Made by a program: the position numbers and the translations under genes. 64,000 nt of DNA from Sphingosinicella sp. (lineage in GTDB: Bacteria > Pseudomonadota > Alphaproteobacteria > Sphingomonadales > Sphingomonadaceae), in contig JACDEE010000005.1 in the NCBI GenBank assembly GCA_013816585.1, forward strand, positions 62,001-126,000. Reading direction: 5' to 3'. Shown here piece after piece: positions 1-7,664 of the stretch; positions within the stretch are counted from its first letter, which is position 1, and each line of letters starts with the position of its first letter. The notes under the pieces were generated by a model. It was not told where the DNA came from and ran no database searches. It worked only from the letters and a program-made list of their open reading frames with translations.

Positions 1-2277
1 GAAGGGCATGGGCCGCCCGATCAGATACCCCTGAGCCAGATCGCATTCGAGCTCCACCAGAGCGGCCAATGTCTCTTTCCGCTCGACTCCCTCCGCCACG
101 ACCTTCTGGCCGAGTGAATGCGCGAGCTGAATGGTCGAGGCGACCAGCAGCCGGTCGCTATGACTAGTTTCGATCAGTTGGATGAAGCTTTTGTCGATCT
201 TGATCTCGGTGGCCGGGATTTGCTGCAGATAGGCCAGAGTCGACATGCCGGTTCCATAATCGTCGATCGACAGTTCTACGCCCATCTCACGCAACTGCAT
301 GAGCAAGGCCAAATTCGCGCCCGAGCCCGCCAAGGCAGCGGTTTCCGTGATTTCGAGCGTCAATTGGTCCGCCGGCAGCCGGTACTCCTTCAGCAGAGCC
401 GCTATGGTCGCCGGCAAGCGTACATCGTTAATAAGCTTTGCGGATAGATTGATCGCCATGTTGAGCGGGATACCGGCGGCGTTGGCTCCAGCCGCCGCCT
501 CAATGGCGGCGCGGAGCACGTAGCGAGTGAGTTTTTCGATACGCCCGCTCTGCTCGGCGGCAAGGATGAAGTCCGCGGGATTGATCATTCCCTTTTCAGG
601 ATGATGCCAGCGCACCAGCGCCTCGGCGCCTACGATCCGCCCCGACGAGATTTCCAGCTTTGGCTGGTAGGCGATCGACAATTTTCCACCGTCGATCGCC
701 TGGTCGAGCTGGCTCAGCAGCGAAAGCTTCCAGCCAGCGTCTTCCAGCGTGGTGGGATCATATTGCTTCCACTTGAGGCCTTCCCGTAACGCTTCGTCCG
801 CAGCGAAAAGCGCGCTGGCGAGACGATTGGGAATCGAGCGGGACATTCCAAGATCAATGCCGAACGCCACTACGGGATCGACCATTCGGCCCTCGATAAC
901 GAAAGGACTGCGGAATATCTCATAAAGCGCGTCCAATTGTTCGCCTCGCGCTGGTCCGGTAGCGGGATTGGCGAACCAGGCGAAAACTCCCTCCCCGCCC
1001 TGATAGATTTCGGAGGCGATCGAGACGACGGTCAGCCGGTTGACGATCTGGCGGACGAGCGAATCCTCGGCATCCGACAGCATCGACATGATCTCGGGAT
1101 AATTCTTGATCCGCATGACGAGCAGTGGAAGCTCGCGAGTGGTAGTTTCGTGACGGAGAGCATTGAAGTTGGGCAAGCCGGACCCGGCCTTCATGCTTCC
1201 TCGGACCTTGTAGATGGTCTGGAAGCGTGACCAGCCAAAGGCACCACCTACAATGAGAAGGAGGAAAAGGGCCGGCACAATATCGGCAAAGATCAGGCGT
1301 TGTTCCAGGGCGAGTGGGATCAGCAGATAGAGGATGAGAGCGCCGGCGCAGCCAATCGCCGCGCGTGCTTCGCGGGCAAAGGCCAGGATGGAAACGAGGA
1401 ACAGGGCCAACAGGAAGGGCGGCAGCCACCCCAAATCAATCGGGACGCCCCTCTTCAGCGTTTCGGCACCAAGAACATGTGTGTAAACGCCCCCCATCAA
1501 CCCTTGGCGCGGGACAATGGAAGTATCGCCTAGATCGATCGAAGTGGCTCCAAGGATGACCGTTTTCCCGGCAACCTGATCAGGACGGAGGTTGCCGCTT
1601 AATATGTCCGCCGCGCTGATCACCGGAATCGTGTGCGGATCTATCGAAAAATCGATCGACATAGCCTCGGCGCCCACATGGGGTGCCTCCGCCAGCCGCG
1701 AAGCGAAGGAGGGATAAGTCTTGCCGGCGACCTTCATGTCATAAGGTAATTTTCGGACCTCGGCCCGGTAATTATATCGCCAGTTGATGTGCGCGAGTTC
1801 CGCACTTTTTCGGAACCTCGATATTGGCACCCTGTGTGAGCTAATGCCCGTTACCGGGTCGATCACGAAACGCACCGGAAGAACAACCTTCCCCTTGGCT
1901 CGATCGAGCGCGAGACCAAAGATTCGGTCTTCCCGCGGCTCTGACTCTGTGGCCAAAATAATATCGACGAATATCTTTTTGGCGCCCGCTTCCCTTAGAG
2001 CATCAATGATTTGGGCATGATAGCGGCGCGGCCACGGCCAGCGCGGAAGCGCCTCGAGAGCGCGCTGGTCAATCGCCGCGATGACTATTTCGCCGCTCGC
2101 AGTACGTGGATTCGTCAGATCTCGTGAGGTGCGCAACATATCGTCGAGCGGCTCACCAATACCGCCGAGTCCGACAAGAAAGCTCAGGATAGCAGCAATC
2201 AGCAGCAGACTGACGCGCCAGCGCCTGCCGCGTTCCTGCTTGTCCCCGCCCGTTAATTTGACATTCGGCTCGCCCAT
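1..2277 (-). CDS. CHASE2 / degenerate GGDEF / EAL cyclic-di-GMP phosphodiesterase (3' end beyond window)
   Basis: Inner-membrane sensor expected to hydrolyse cyclic di-GMP. The 759 codons present read through without a stop. They encode an N-terminal membrane helix (about residues 22-40), an extracytoplasmic CHASE2 region (45-275), a cluster of membrane helices (280-370), a GGDEF-like domain whose signature has decayed to GGEGVF (about 428), and an EAL domain starting near 535. The EAL domain keeps its key motifs: EALVRW near 551, NMAINLS, EITE, DDYGTG, KIDKSF, AEGVE and QGYLIGRPMP. The phosphodiesterase therefore looks active and the cyclase inactive. The start is the ATG at 2277, which has only a weak ribosome binding site. 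The C-terminus is lost at the window edge shortly after the last EAL motif, so few residues should be missing. Confidence 0.85.
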   Translation of the reverse strand, partial: MGEPNVKLTGGDKQERGRRWRVSLLLIAAILSFLVGLGGIGEPLDDMLRTSRDLTNPRTASGEIVIAAIDQRALEALPRWPWPRRYHAQIIDALREAGAKKIFVDIILATESEPREDRIFGLALDRAKGKVVLPVRFVIDPVTGISSHRVPISRFRKSAELAHINWRYNYRAEVRKLPYDMKVAGKTYPSFASRLAEAPHVGAEAMSIDFSIDPHTIPVISAADILSGNLRPDQVAGKTVILGATSIDLGDTSIVPRQGLMGGVYTHVLGAETLKRGVPIDLGWLPPFLLALFLVSILAFAREARAAIGCAGALILYLLIPLALEQRLIFADIVPALFLLLIVGGAFGWSRFQTIYKVRGSMKAGSGLPNFNALRHETTTRELPLLVMRIKNYPEIMSMLSDAEDSLVRQIVNRLTVVSIASEIYQGGEGVFAWFANPATGPARGEQLDALYEIFRSPFVIEGRMVDPVVAFGIDLGMSRSIPNRLASALFAADEALREGLKWKQYDPTTLEDAGWKLSLLSQLDQAIDGGKLSIAYQPKLEISSGRIVGAEALVRWHHPEKGMINPADFILAAEQSGRIEKLTRYVLRAAIEAAAGANAAGIPLNMAINLSAKLINDVRLPATIAALLKEYRLPADQLTLEITETAALAGSGANLALLMQLREMGVELSIDDYGTGMSTLAYLQQIPATEIKIDKSFIQLIETSHSDRLLVASTIQLAHSLGQKVVAEGVERKETLAALVELECDLAQGYLIGRPMPF

Positions 2278-2330
2278 AGGATGCCTGTGTCAGAAAATGG
2301 TTACCAAATTCGTAGCGAAGATGAAGGCGA

Positions 2331-4250
2331 TCACCCGCGAGGGTGGAAATAATCGTAAAGCCCGCGGGCCATCGCCTTTGAAATTCCGGGCGCCTTTTCC
2401 AGGTCCTCGAGCGCCGCGCTCTTCACTGCCCGAGCGGTACCGAAATGCATCAGCAGCGCCCGCTTGCGGCTGGGGCCGATGCCGGGAACATCGTCGAGCG
2501 GGTTGGCCGCAAAGCTTTTCGCGCGTTTCTGCCGGTGCGCCCCGATCGCGAAGCGATGCGCTTCATCGCGGAGCCGTTGCAGGTAGAAAAGCACCGGGTC
2601 GTTGGGTGGAAGACTCATCTCTCGTCCGCCGGGCAAGTGAAATGTCTCCCGACCCGCATTGCGGTCCGGTCCTTTGGAGATCGCGACCACCGGCACGTCG
2701 TGCACGCCCGCATCCTCCAAAGTCTCGCAAACTGCCGAAAGCTGTCCCTTGCCGCCATCGATCAGCAGCAGGTCCGGCCAATCTCCTCTGGACCGATCCG
2801 GATCCTCCCTTTCGAGGCGCGCGAAACGCCGGCTCAACACTTCACGCATCATCGCGAAATCATCCCCCGGGGCGGTATCCTCGCGCTTGATGTTGAACTT
2901 GCGATAGCTGTTCTTGATGAAGCCTTCGGGCCCGGCCACGACCATCGCGCCAATCGCATTGGTCCCCATGACGTGGCTATTGTCGTAAACCTCTATCCGC
3001 GAAGGCGGCCCTTCCAGCTCGAACAATTCGGCCAGGGCACGCAGATTGCGGTTCTGGGTGGAAGTTTCCGCCAGACGCCTTTCCAGCGCCTCCTCGGCAT
3101 TGCGGGCGGCCTGGCGGATCATCTTCAGATGGTCGCCCCGCTGCGGAACTCGAATCATCACCTTGCGCCCGGCAAGCTCCGACAATGCCTCGCAGAGCAG
3201 ATCGGGCTCCGGTACCGTGCGGTCGAGCAATATCTGCCGCGGAGGTGGGACTTCCTCGTAAAATTGGACGAGGAAGCTGGCCAGCACCTCGTCTTCGGGA
3301 ACGTCGTTGGTGTGCGCCGGGAAGAAGCTGCGGTGCCCCCAATTATTGCCGCCACGGATGAAGAAGGCCTGGATGCACATGGTGCCGCCCTTGCAGGCCA
3401 GGGCAAGGATATCGGCGTCCCCAAGGCCTTCGGCGCTGATCGTCTGGGTCCCCTGAATATAGGTCAGCGCGCGAAGGCGGTCCCGATATACGGCGGCGAG
3501 TTCGAAATCCATCGCCTCCGCGGCTTCGTTCATCAGACCCCCGAGCTTGGTCTGGACCTTGATCGACTTGCCGCCGAGGAAATCCTTGGAATCGGCCACC
3601 AGCTCCGCATAGCCCGATTCGTCGATCCTCCCCGCGCAAGGCGCCGAACAGCGCCGGATTTGATAGAGCAGGCACGGCCGCGACCGATTGGCGAAAAAGC
3701 TGTCCGAACAACTTCTGAGAAGGAAGAGCTTCTGCAGCGCATTGAGCGTCCGGGTAACCGACCCGGCACTGGCAAATGGGCCGTAATATTGGCCCTTGAT
3801 GCGGCGCGCGCCGCGATGCTTCTGGACGCGCGGAAAGGGATGATCCTCGCGCAGCAGGATGAAGGGGAAGCTTTTGTCGTCGCGCAGCAAGACGTTGTAC
3901 GGCGGCCGGTAGCGCTTGATCAGCTGCGCCTCGAGCAGCAGGGCCTCAGCCTCGGTGTTGGTCGTCACGATGTTCATGTCGCGGGTCTGCGCGACCATCC
4001 GCTGCAGCCTTTTGGTCAGCCGCGAAACCTGAGTGTAATTGGTTACCCGGTTGCGGAGCGCCCGCGCCTTGCCGACATAGAGCACTTCGCCTTTGACATC
4101 GAGCATCCGGTAGACGCCGGGCCTGGCGGGAAGCGTCTTCACCACGCTGCGAATGGCGGCCACCCCCGCCTCCAGGTCGGGCTTGTCGGTTCCGCGCACC
4201 GTGAAAGCGGATTTCTCTTCGTTAAAGCGGTCGGTAGGCAATTGGGTCAC
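2331..4250 (-). CDS. uvrC: Excinuclease ABC subunit UvrC
   Basis: Makes the dual incisions on either side of a lesion in nucleotide excision repair, acting with UvrA and UvrB. The 639-residue protein has the full family architecture. A GIY-YIG nuclease domain carries GVYRM at 45-49 and YVGKA near 58. A UVR (UvrB-binding) motif lies near 237-270. The RNase H-like C-terminal nuclease includes DNSHVMGTNAIGAMVV near 420. A pair of helix-hairpin-helix motifs closes the protein (VPGIGPSRKRALL, APGISKAMA). The start is a GTG with no clear Shine-Dalgarno sequence and the next methionine is far downstream, so the exact N-terminus is uncertain. It lies upstream of nothing co-directional and close; atpF ends 47 bases upstream. 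Confidence 0.96.
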   Translation of the reverse strand: MTQLPTDRFNEEKSAFTVRGTDKPDLEAGVAAIRSVVKTLPARPGVYRMLDVKGEVLYVGKARALRNRVTNYTQVSRLTKRLQRMVAQTRDMNIVTTNTEAEALLLEAQLIKRYRPPYNVLLRDDKSFPFILLREDHPFPRVQKHRGARRIKGQYYGPFASAGSVTRTLNALQKLFLLRSCSDSFFANRSRPCLLYQIRRCSAPCAGRIDESGYAELVADSKDFLGGKSIKVQTKLGGLMNEAAEAMDFELAAVYRDRLRALTYIQGTQTISAEGLGDADILALACKGGTMCIQAFFIRGGNNWGHRSFFPAHTNDVPEDEVLASFLVQFYEEVPPPRQILLDRTVPEPDLLCEALSELAGRKVMIRVPQRGDHLKMIRQAARNAEEALERRLAETSTQNRNLRALAELFELEGPPSRIEVYDNSHVMGTNAIGAMVVAGPEGFIKNSYRKFNIKREDTAPGDDFAMMREVLSRRFARLEREDPDRSRGDWPDLLLIDGGKGQLSAVCETLEDAGVHDVPVVAISKGPDRNAGRETFHLPGGREMSLPPNDPVLFYLQRLRDEAHRFAIGAHRQKRAKSFAANPLDDVPGIGPSRKRALLMHFGTARAVKSAALEDLEKAPGISKAMARGLYDYFHPRG

Positions 4251-4297
4251 AAGGTGGATTTAGGGCCGGCCGGCCGCTTTATCCACCTCGAACGCGG

Positions 4298-4861
4298 TTA
4301 GCGCGCGCTGCCGAGCCCGGCGATCGCGCTGTCGATCATGACCTTGTCGGCGCCGGCATCGTGCTGCTCCGTGATCAAGGTCTTCGCAGCGGCCGCCGCG
4401 GCGCCGGCCGCCTTGGCGCGAACTTCGGCCACGGCGGCACGCTCGGCCGCCCCGATCTTGTCTTCCGCCATACGGGCGCGGCGTTCGACCAGCGCTGTCG
4501 AATCCCGCTCCGCCTGCGCCACGATGGCTTCCGCCTCGTGGCGAGCCCGTTCCAGCATCAACTCGGCCTCTTCGCCGGCCTTTGCCGCCTTGGCCTCATA
4601 TTCGGCCTTGATCGCTTCGGCTTCGGCACGAAGCTGGGCGGCTTCGTCGAGCTGTTCGCGGATCGAGTCGATTTTCCGGTCGAGCGCCTTGCCGATCGCG
4701 GCCGGGACCTTTTTCCAGATCATCATCGCGATCACCACGATCATCGCCAGGGCAACCCAGCCGGTGGCATCCAGGCCCCAGGCCGTGGGCTCGGCATGCG
4801 CCTCCGCCCCGGCCTGATGCTCGGTCATTGCAACGGTGTCGTGAGGAGCGGTTTCAGCCAT
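4298..4861 (-). CDS. atpF: ATP synthase Fo subunit b
   Basis: Peripheral-stalk subunit linking the Fo membrane sector to F1. It has 187 residues: a polar, histidine-containing N-terminal tail, one membrane helix (about 33-50), and a long alanine/glutamate-rich heptad region that would form the stalk coiled coil. It is the last gene of the Fo operon and overlaps the b' gene by 8 bases, so the two stalk subunits are translationally coupled. Two different b-type genes in tandem (b' then b) is the normal arrangement in alphaproteobacteria, cyanobacteria and plastids. The N-terminal extension of about 30 residues before the membrane helix is longer than in E. coli AtpF. Confidence 0.93.
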   Translation of the reverse strand: MAETAPHDTVAMTEHQAGAEAHAEPTAWGLDATGWVALAMIVVIAMMIWKKVPAAIGKALDRKIDSIREQLDEAAQLRAEAEAIKAEYEAKAAKAGEEAELMLERARHEAEAIVAQAERDSTALVERRARMAEDKIGAAERAAVAEVRAKAAGAAAAAAKTLITEQHDAGADKVMIDSAIAGLGSAR

Positions 4862-5348
4862 TGGACATTGCCGCCTTTACTGCCTTGGCTGCGCGTGCGC
4901 TGGTTACTTTGAGGCCGGCGACCTTGGCCACCATCTCCTGCGCAGCTTCCGATGCTACCGTTTCGATTTCGGCGAGCGCCGCGTCGGTCGCAGCACGGAT
5001 TCGTGCTTCGGCCGTTTCGACCTTGGCCCCGATCTCAGCATCCGCCGCCTTGACCCGCTCTTCGGCCTCTCGCCCTGTCGCCTGCTTCGCCGCCTGGGTC
5101 ACCTTTACGGCTTCCCCACGGCTTGCTTCGATACGCGCGCGATAAGCAGCCTCGATCTCATCCGCCGCGGAGCGCGCGCGTTCCGCATTGGCCAGGTCTT
5201 CCGCCACGCGATTGTCGCGTGCTTCCACCGTCGAAAGGATCTTCGGGAGCATGCCCCGTCCGATTCCGAAATAGATGATGGCGAGCACCAGAAGCAGCCA
5301 GAAGAACTGCGAAAAGGCGACATCGGCCAGCTGGTTGATCTGAGGCAT
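4854..5348 (-). CDS. atpX: ATP synthase Fo subunit b'
   Basis: Second peripheral-stalk subunit, which pairs with b as a heterodimer. The 164 residues start MPQINQLADVAFSQFFWLLL. The membrane helix follows directly at the N-terminus, and then a charged coiled coil runs to the C-terminus. The N-terminal pattern MPQ...FSQFFWLL is characteristic of b' rather than b. It follows atpE by 43 bases and overlaps atpF by 8. Some annotations call both stalk genes atpF or call this one atpG/atpF2; atpX is the Rhodobacter usage. Confidence 0.9.
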   Translation of the reverse strand: MPQINQLADVAFSQFFWLLLVLAIIYFGIGRGMLPKILSTVEARDNRVAEDLANAERARSAADEIEAAYRARIEASRGEAVKVTQAAKQATGREAEERVKAADAEIGAKVETAEARIRAATDAALAEIETVASEAAQEMVAKVAGLKVTSARAAKAVKAAMSNG

Positions 5349-5391
5349 TGTTGACCTTCGTTAGAACGGCAGGACCGGCCTGCCGATCCTA

Positions 5392-5619
5392 TTAGACGGC
5401 GTAGAGGATGATCATCGCGACGGCGAACGCGATCAGGCCGAGCAATTCTGCCGCGGCGAAGCCGATGAACAGACGGCCCTGCTGACTGTCGGCAGCGGCA
5501 GGATTGCGAAGCGCGCCCTGAAGGAACGATCCGAATACGTTGCCCACGCCAGCGGCGGCGGCGCCGACGCCGATGGCCGCAAGGCCCGCGCCGATTACTT
5601 TTGCAGCTTCAAGATCCAT
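5392..5619 (-). CDS. atpE: ATP synthase Fo subunit c
   Basis: Proton-carrying rotor-ring subunit. The 75 residues form two membrane helices joined by a polar loop with the conserved RNPAA signature (38-42). Helix 1 is glycine-rich with a GxGxxxxGxG-type packing pattern. The proton-binding carboxylate is Glu58 in FAAAELLGL. The start codon is preceded by a strong AAAGGAG site seven bases upstream, in keeping with the high synthesis rate needed for a multi-copy ring. No sodium-binding signature is evident, so proton coupling is inferred. Confidence 0.96.
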   Translation of the reverse strand: MDLEAAKVIGAGLAAIGVGAAAAGVGNVFGSFLQGALRNPAAADSQQGRLFIGFAAAELLGLIAFAVAMIILYAV

Positions 5620-5655
5620 GATTAACTCCTTTGATGAACTGGATGACGATTGATG

Positions 5656-6435
5656 TCAGTGAAGATTGACGGCGTCGTTGATATAGAGCGAAGTCAACAG
5701 CGCGAACACATAGGCCTGGATCGCACAGACCAGCAGCTCCAGAGCGCTCACCCCGATGATGAAGACGAAGCTCAGCAAGCTGATCGCGGGACCCATCGCG
5801 CCTTCGGCATTGAGGCCGGAGACGATGAAGCTGCCGAACACCTTGATCAGGATATGGCCCGCAATCATTGCGACGAAAAGCCGCAGCGCCAGGCTGAACG
5901 GGCGGACCAGGAACGACACGAATTCGATCGGGACGATCAGCAGCTTCAGGATGAACGGCGTGCCCTTGGGCACGAATAACGAGAAGAAATGCAGCTTGTG
6001 CTTCCAGAAGCCCACGATCAGCACGATCGAGAAACTGATGATCGCAAGAATGCCGGTTATCGTGAACTGGCTGGTGACGGTGAACGGATGCACGCCCGGG
6101 ATAATCCCGAACGGCATCATCCCGATAAGGTTCGCGAACAGGATGAACATGAAAACGGTGAATACCCAGGGCACATATTTCCTGCCTTCGGGGCCCACAT
6201 TCGTCATCAGCATTGAGGAGATGAAGCTGGTCACCCCCTCGACCGCTGCCTGCCAGCGGCCTGGCACCAGCTCGCGCTTCATGCCGCCCATCATGAACAC
6301 CCAAATCGACGCCAGGACGATCAGCATCCACAATGCGCTATTGGTAAAGACGAACGGATTCCCCTCGGCCCAGCTTCCGATCACGGGATCGATCTGGAAC
6401 TGATGCATCGGGTCAATCTTGGTTTCGGCTGCCAC
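5656..6435 (-). CDS. atpB: ATP synthase Fo subunit a
   Basis: Stator channel subunit of the Fo proton path. The 259-residue protein has about five or six membrane helices. It contains the essential arginine, Arg185 in PFSLALRLFVAMIAGH, which faces the c-ring glutamate. The start is a GTG with an AAAGG site about nine bases upstream. It lies between atpI and atpE in the usual alphaproteobacterial Fo operon order, with a 36-base gap to atpE. Confidence 0.96.
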   Translation of the reverse strand: MAAETKIDPMHQFQIDPVIGSWAEGNPFVFTNSALWMLIVLASIWVFMMGGMKRELVPGRWQAAVEGVTSFISSMLMTNVGPEGRKYVPWVFTVFMFILFANLIGMMPFGIIPGVHPFTVTSQFTITGILAIISFSIVLIVGFWKHKLHFFSLFVPKGTPFILKLLIVPIEFVSFLVRPFSLALRLFVAMIAGHILIKVFGSFIVSGLNAEGAMGPAISLLSFVFIIGVSALELLVCAIQAYVFALLTSLYINDAVNLH

Positions 6436-6467
6436 GCAACTAACCTTTATCCATCAAGCGGAGCGCC

Positions 6468-6785
6468 TCATTCCGGGCGCTCCTTTGAAATTTTCCAAAC
6501 TTCCCGAAAGGCTATTACGAACCCCAGGAACAGCATTGCCACCAACACCCAACGCGTGCCGAGCCATTGATCGAACAACCAGCCGATCAAGGCGCTGCCC
6601 ATCGGGTAGCCGAACAGGACGGAGAGGATTCGCATCCCCTGGGACTGCCCCTTGCTAGATGCAGGGCGAGACCCGCCGGTCCTGACCGCCTCTTCCAGTC
6701 GCGCGCGCTTCAAACGCTCGTCGAGCGACGTCAGCCGCGCATCTTCCGGAAGCTTTGGGTTCTGCCCGGGCTCATTTTCGGTCAT
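6468..6785 (-). CDS. atpI: AtpI/AtpZ-type ATP synthase assembly protein
   Basis: Small membrane protein at the head of the Fo operon, thought to help c-ring assembly or ion loading. The 105 residues comprise a charged cytoplasmic N-terminus (1-48) and two predicted membrane helices, with the family motif GYPMGSALIGWLFDQWLGT between and within them. It precedes atpB by 32 bases. Its role in ATP synthase is inferred from family and position; AtpI is usually dispensable. Confidence 0.88.
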   Translation of the reverse strand: MTENEPGQNPKLPEDARLTSLDERLKRARLEEAVRTGGSRPASSKGQSQGMRILSVLFGYPMGSALIGWLFDQWLGTRWVLVAMLFLGFVIAFREVWKISKERPE

Positions 6786-6866
6786 GCCACTCTCCCATGC
6801 GTCCTCACTTCAGAAACGAGGTGCAACAAAGCCGTGAACATGCCGCAGACGAACCCGCCAAGGCGC

Positions 6867-6888
6867 GGTTCCTTTAGGAAGGGGAACC
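6867..6888. other. Hairpin-forming inverted repeat in the ydbL-atpI gap
   Basis: The arms GGTTCC and GGAACC, extended by two G-T pairs and one A-T pair, enclose a four-base loop. They sit in the 248-base gap between ydbL and atpI. There is no T-tract on either strand, so it is not a classical intrinsic terminator. It could be a leader structure or operator of the Fo operon. The rest of the gap shows no gene. Confidence 0.35.
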
Positions 6889-7033
6889 TGCCAAGTCAAC
6901 AGTTCCGCTGCATCGCGGCACGACCCTGGAGACGGGGAAATGAAGCCACTCGCGTGCCTCCGAAATCGATCCTCCCGGCCCGCTTTATTGGGACCTAAAC
7001 GCTTTATCGCTCCCTCAGGCGCGCACCTTCACC

Positions 7034-7432
7034 TCAAATGCAATAAGCCGGGCGCCTGACAGGCGCGTTGCCCTGCCGCTGGCGCCATTCGCCGTCAGCC
7101 AGACGGTAATATTGACCGGGAGCTACGCTGGTCGCCAGCAGCTCGCAGGCCATGGTGGCGGCCACTTCCTCGATCTGGACGCGCCGTTTTCCGGCCAGTT
7201 CGGTATAGGCAGCCCGGCGCCGAATGTTGACGGCATTGACCCGGGCTCGGATTTCCGACGGAGCCGACTCGACGATACCGAGATAACCGTTCGCCTGCTC
7301 GCCCACCTGTCCCGTGGCCCTAAGCTCGGCCGACGTGTCCGTCTGCATCATGGCATGAGCATAGCCAGCGCGCCCAGCAACCGCCGCAACCGTAAGCGCG
7401 ACGGCGAGGAGCAAGTTGGTTTTGCGGTTCAT
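7034..7432 (-). CDS. ydbL: YdbL-family (DUF1318) periplasmic protein
   Basis: Third member of the ydbH-ynbE-ydbL envelope operon. In E. coli YdbL is a periplasmic protein reported to modulate the YdbH-YnbE lipid-transport bridge. The 132 residues have an N-terminal signal peptide ending near AHA (25-27). The DUF1318 region follows, with the conserved GYLGIVESAP and the RVNAVNIRRRAAYTELA helix. Two or three cysteines occur near the C-terminus (MACELL, PAYCI). It follows ynbE by four bases. Confidence 0.88.
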   Translation of the reverse strand: MNRKTNLLLAVALTVAAVAGRAGYAHAMMQTDTSAELRATGQVGEQANGYLGIVESAPSEIRARVNAVNIRRRAAYTELAGKRRVQIEEVAATMACELLATSVAPGQYYRLADGEWRQRQGNAPVRRPAYCI

Positions 7433-7436
7433 CGGT

Positions 7437-7664
7437 TCAGAATACTCCAGGCTCTTTCTGCCTCAATTCTCGCACGTCTTCAGTAAGGCGTACAACAACC
7501 TCTTGCTTGATATTGATGTTGAGGTTGATCTCGATCGGCCGGTCGGGAGCGCTCACCTTCACGCAGCCGGTAAGCATGGGAAGCAGGAGCATACCCGCCA
7601 GGGGCAGCGCCTTTCCCATCCGCGTCCGGTCGAGACGCACCTCGTTCACCTTTGCGTCCTTCAT
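7437..7664 (-). CDS. ynbE: YnbE-family outer-membrane lipoprotein
   Basis: Small lipoprotein partner of YdbH; in E. coli, YnbE strands extend the YdbH groove to the outer membrane. It has 75 residues as read. The signal peptide ends in the lipobox LTGC and the mature part is very short, with the characteristic alternating segment PIEINLNINIKQEVVVRL. The start overlaps the ydbH stop (ATGA). An internal ATG at 7619 would give a more typical lipoprotein signal length, so the first 15 residues may not be translated. Confidence 0.88.
   Translation of the reverse strand: MKDAKVNEVRLDRTRMGKALPLAGMLLLPMLTGCVKVSAPDRPIEINLNINIKQEVVVRLTEDVRELRQKEPGVF

Noticed and set aside
2445-4301. Long open frame on the plus strand opposite uvrC
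   Set aside because: It is the antisense shadow of a conserved gene in GC-rich DNA; its translation has no recognisable domain.
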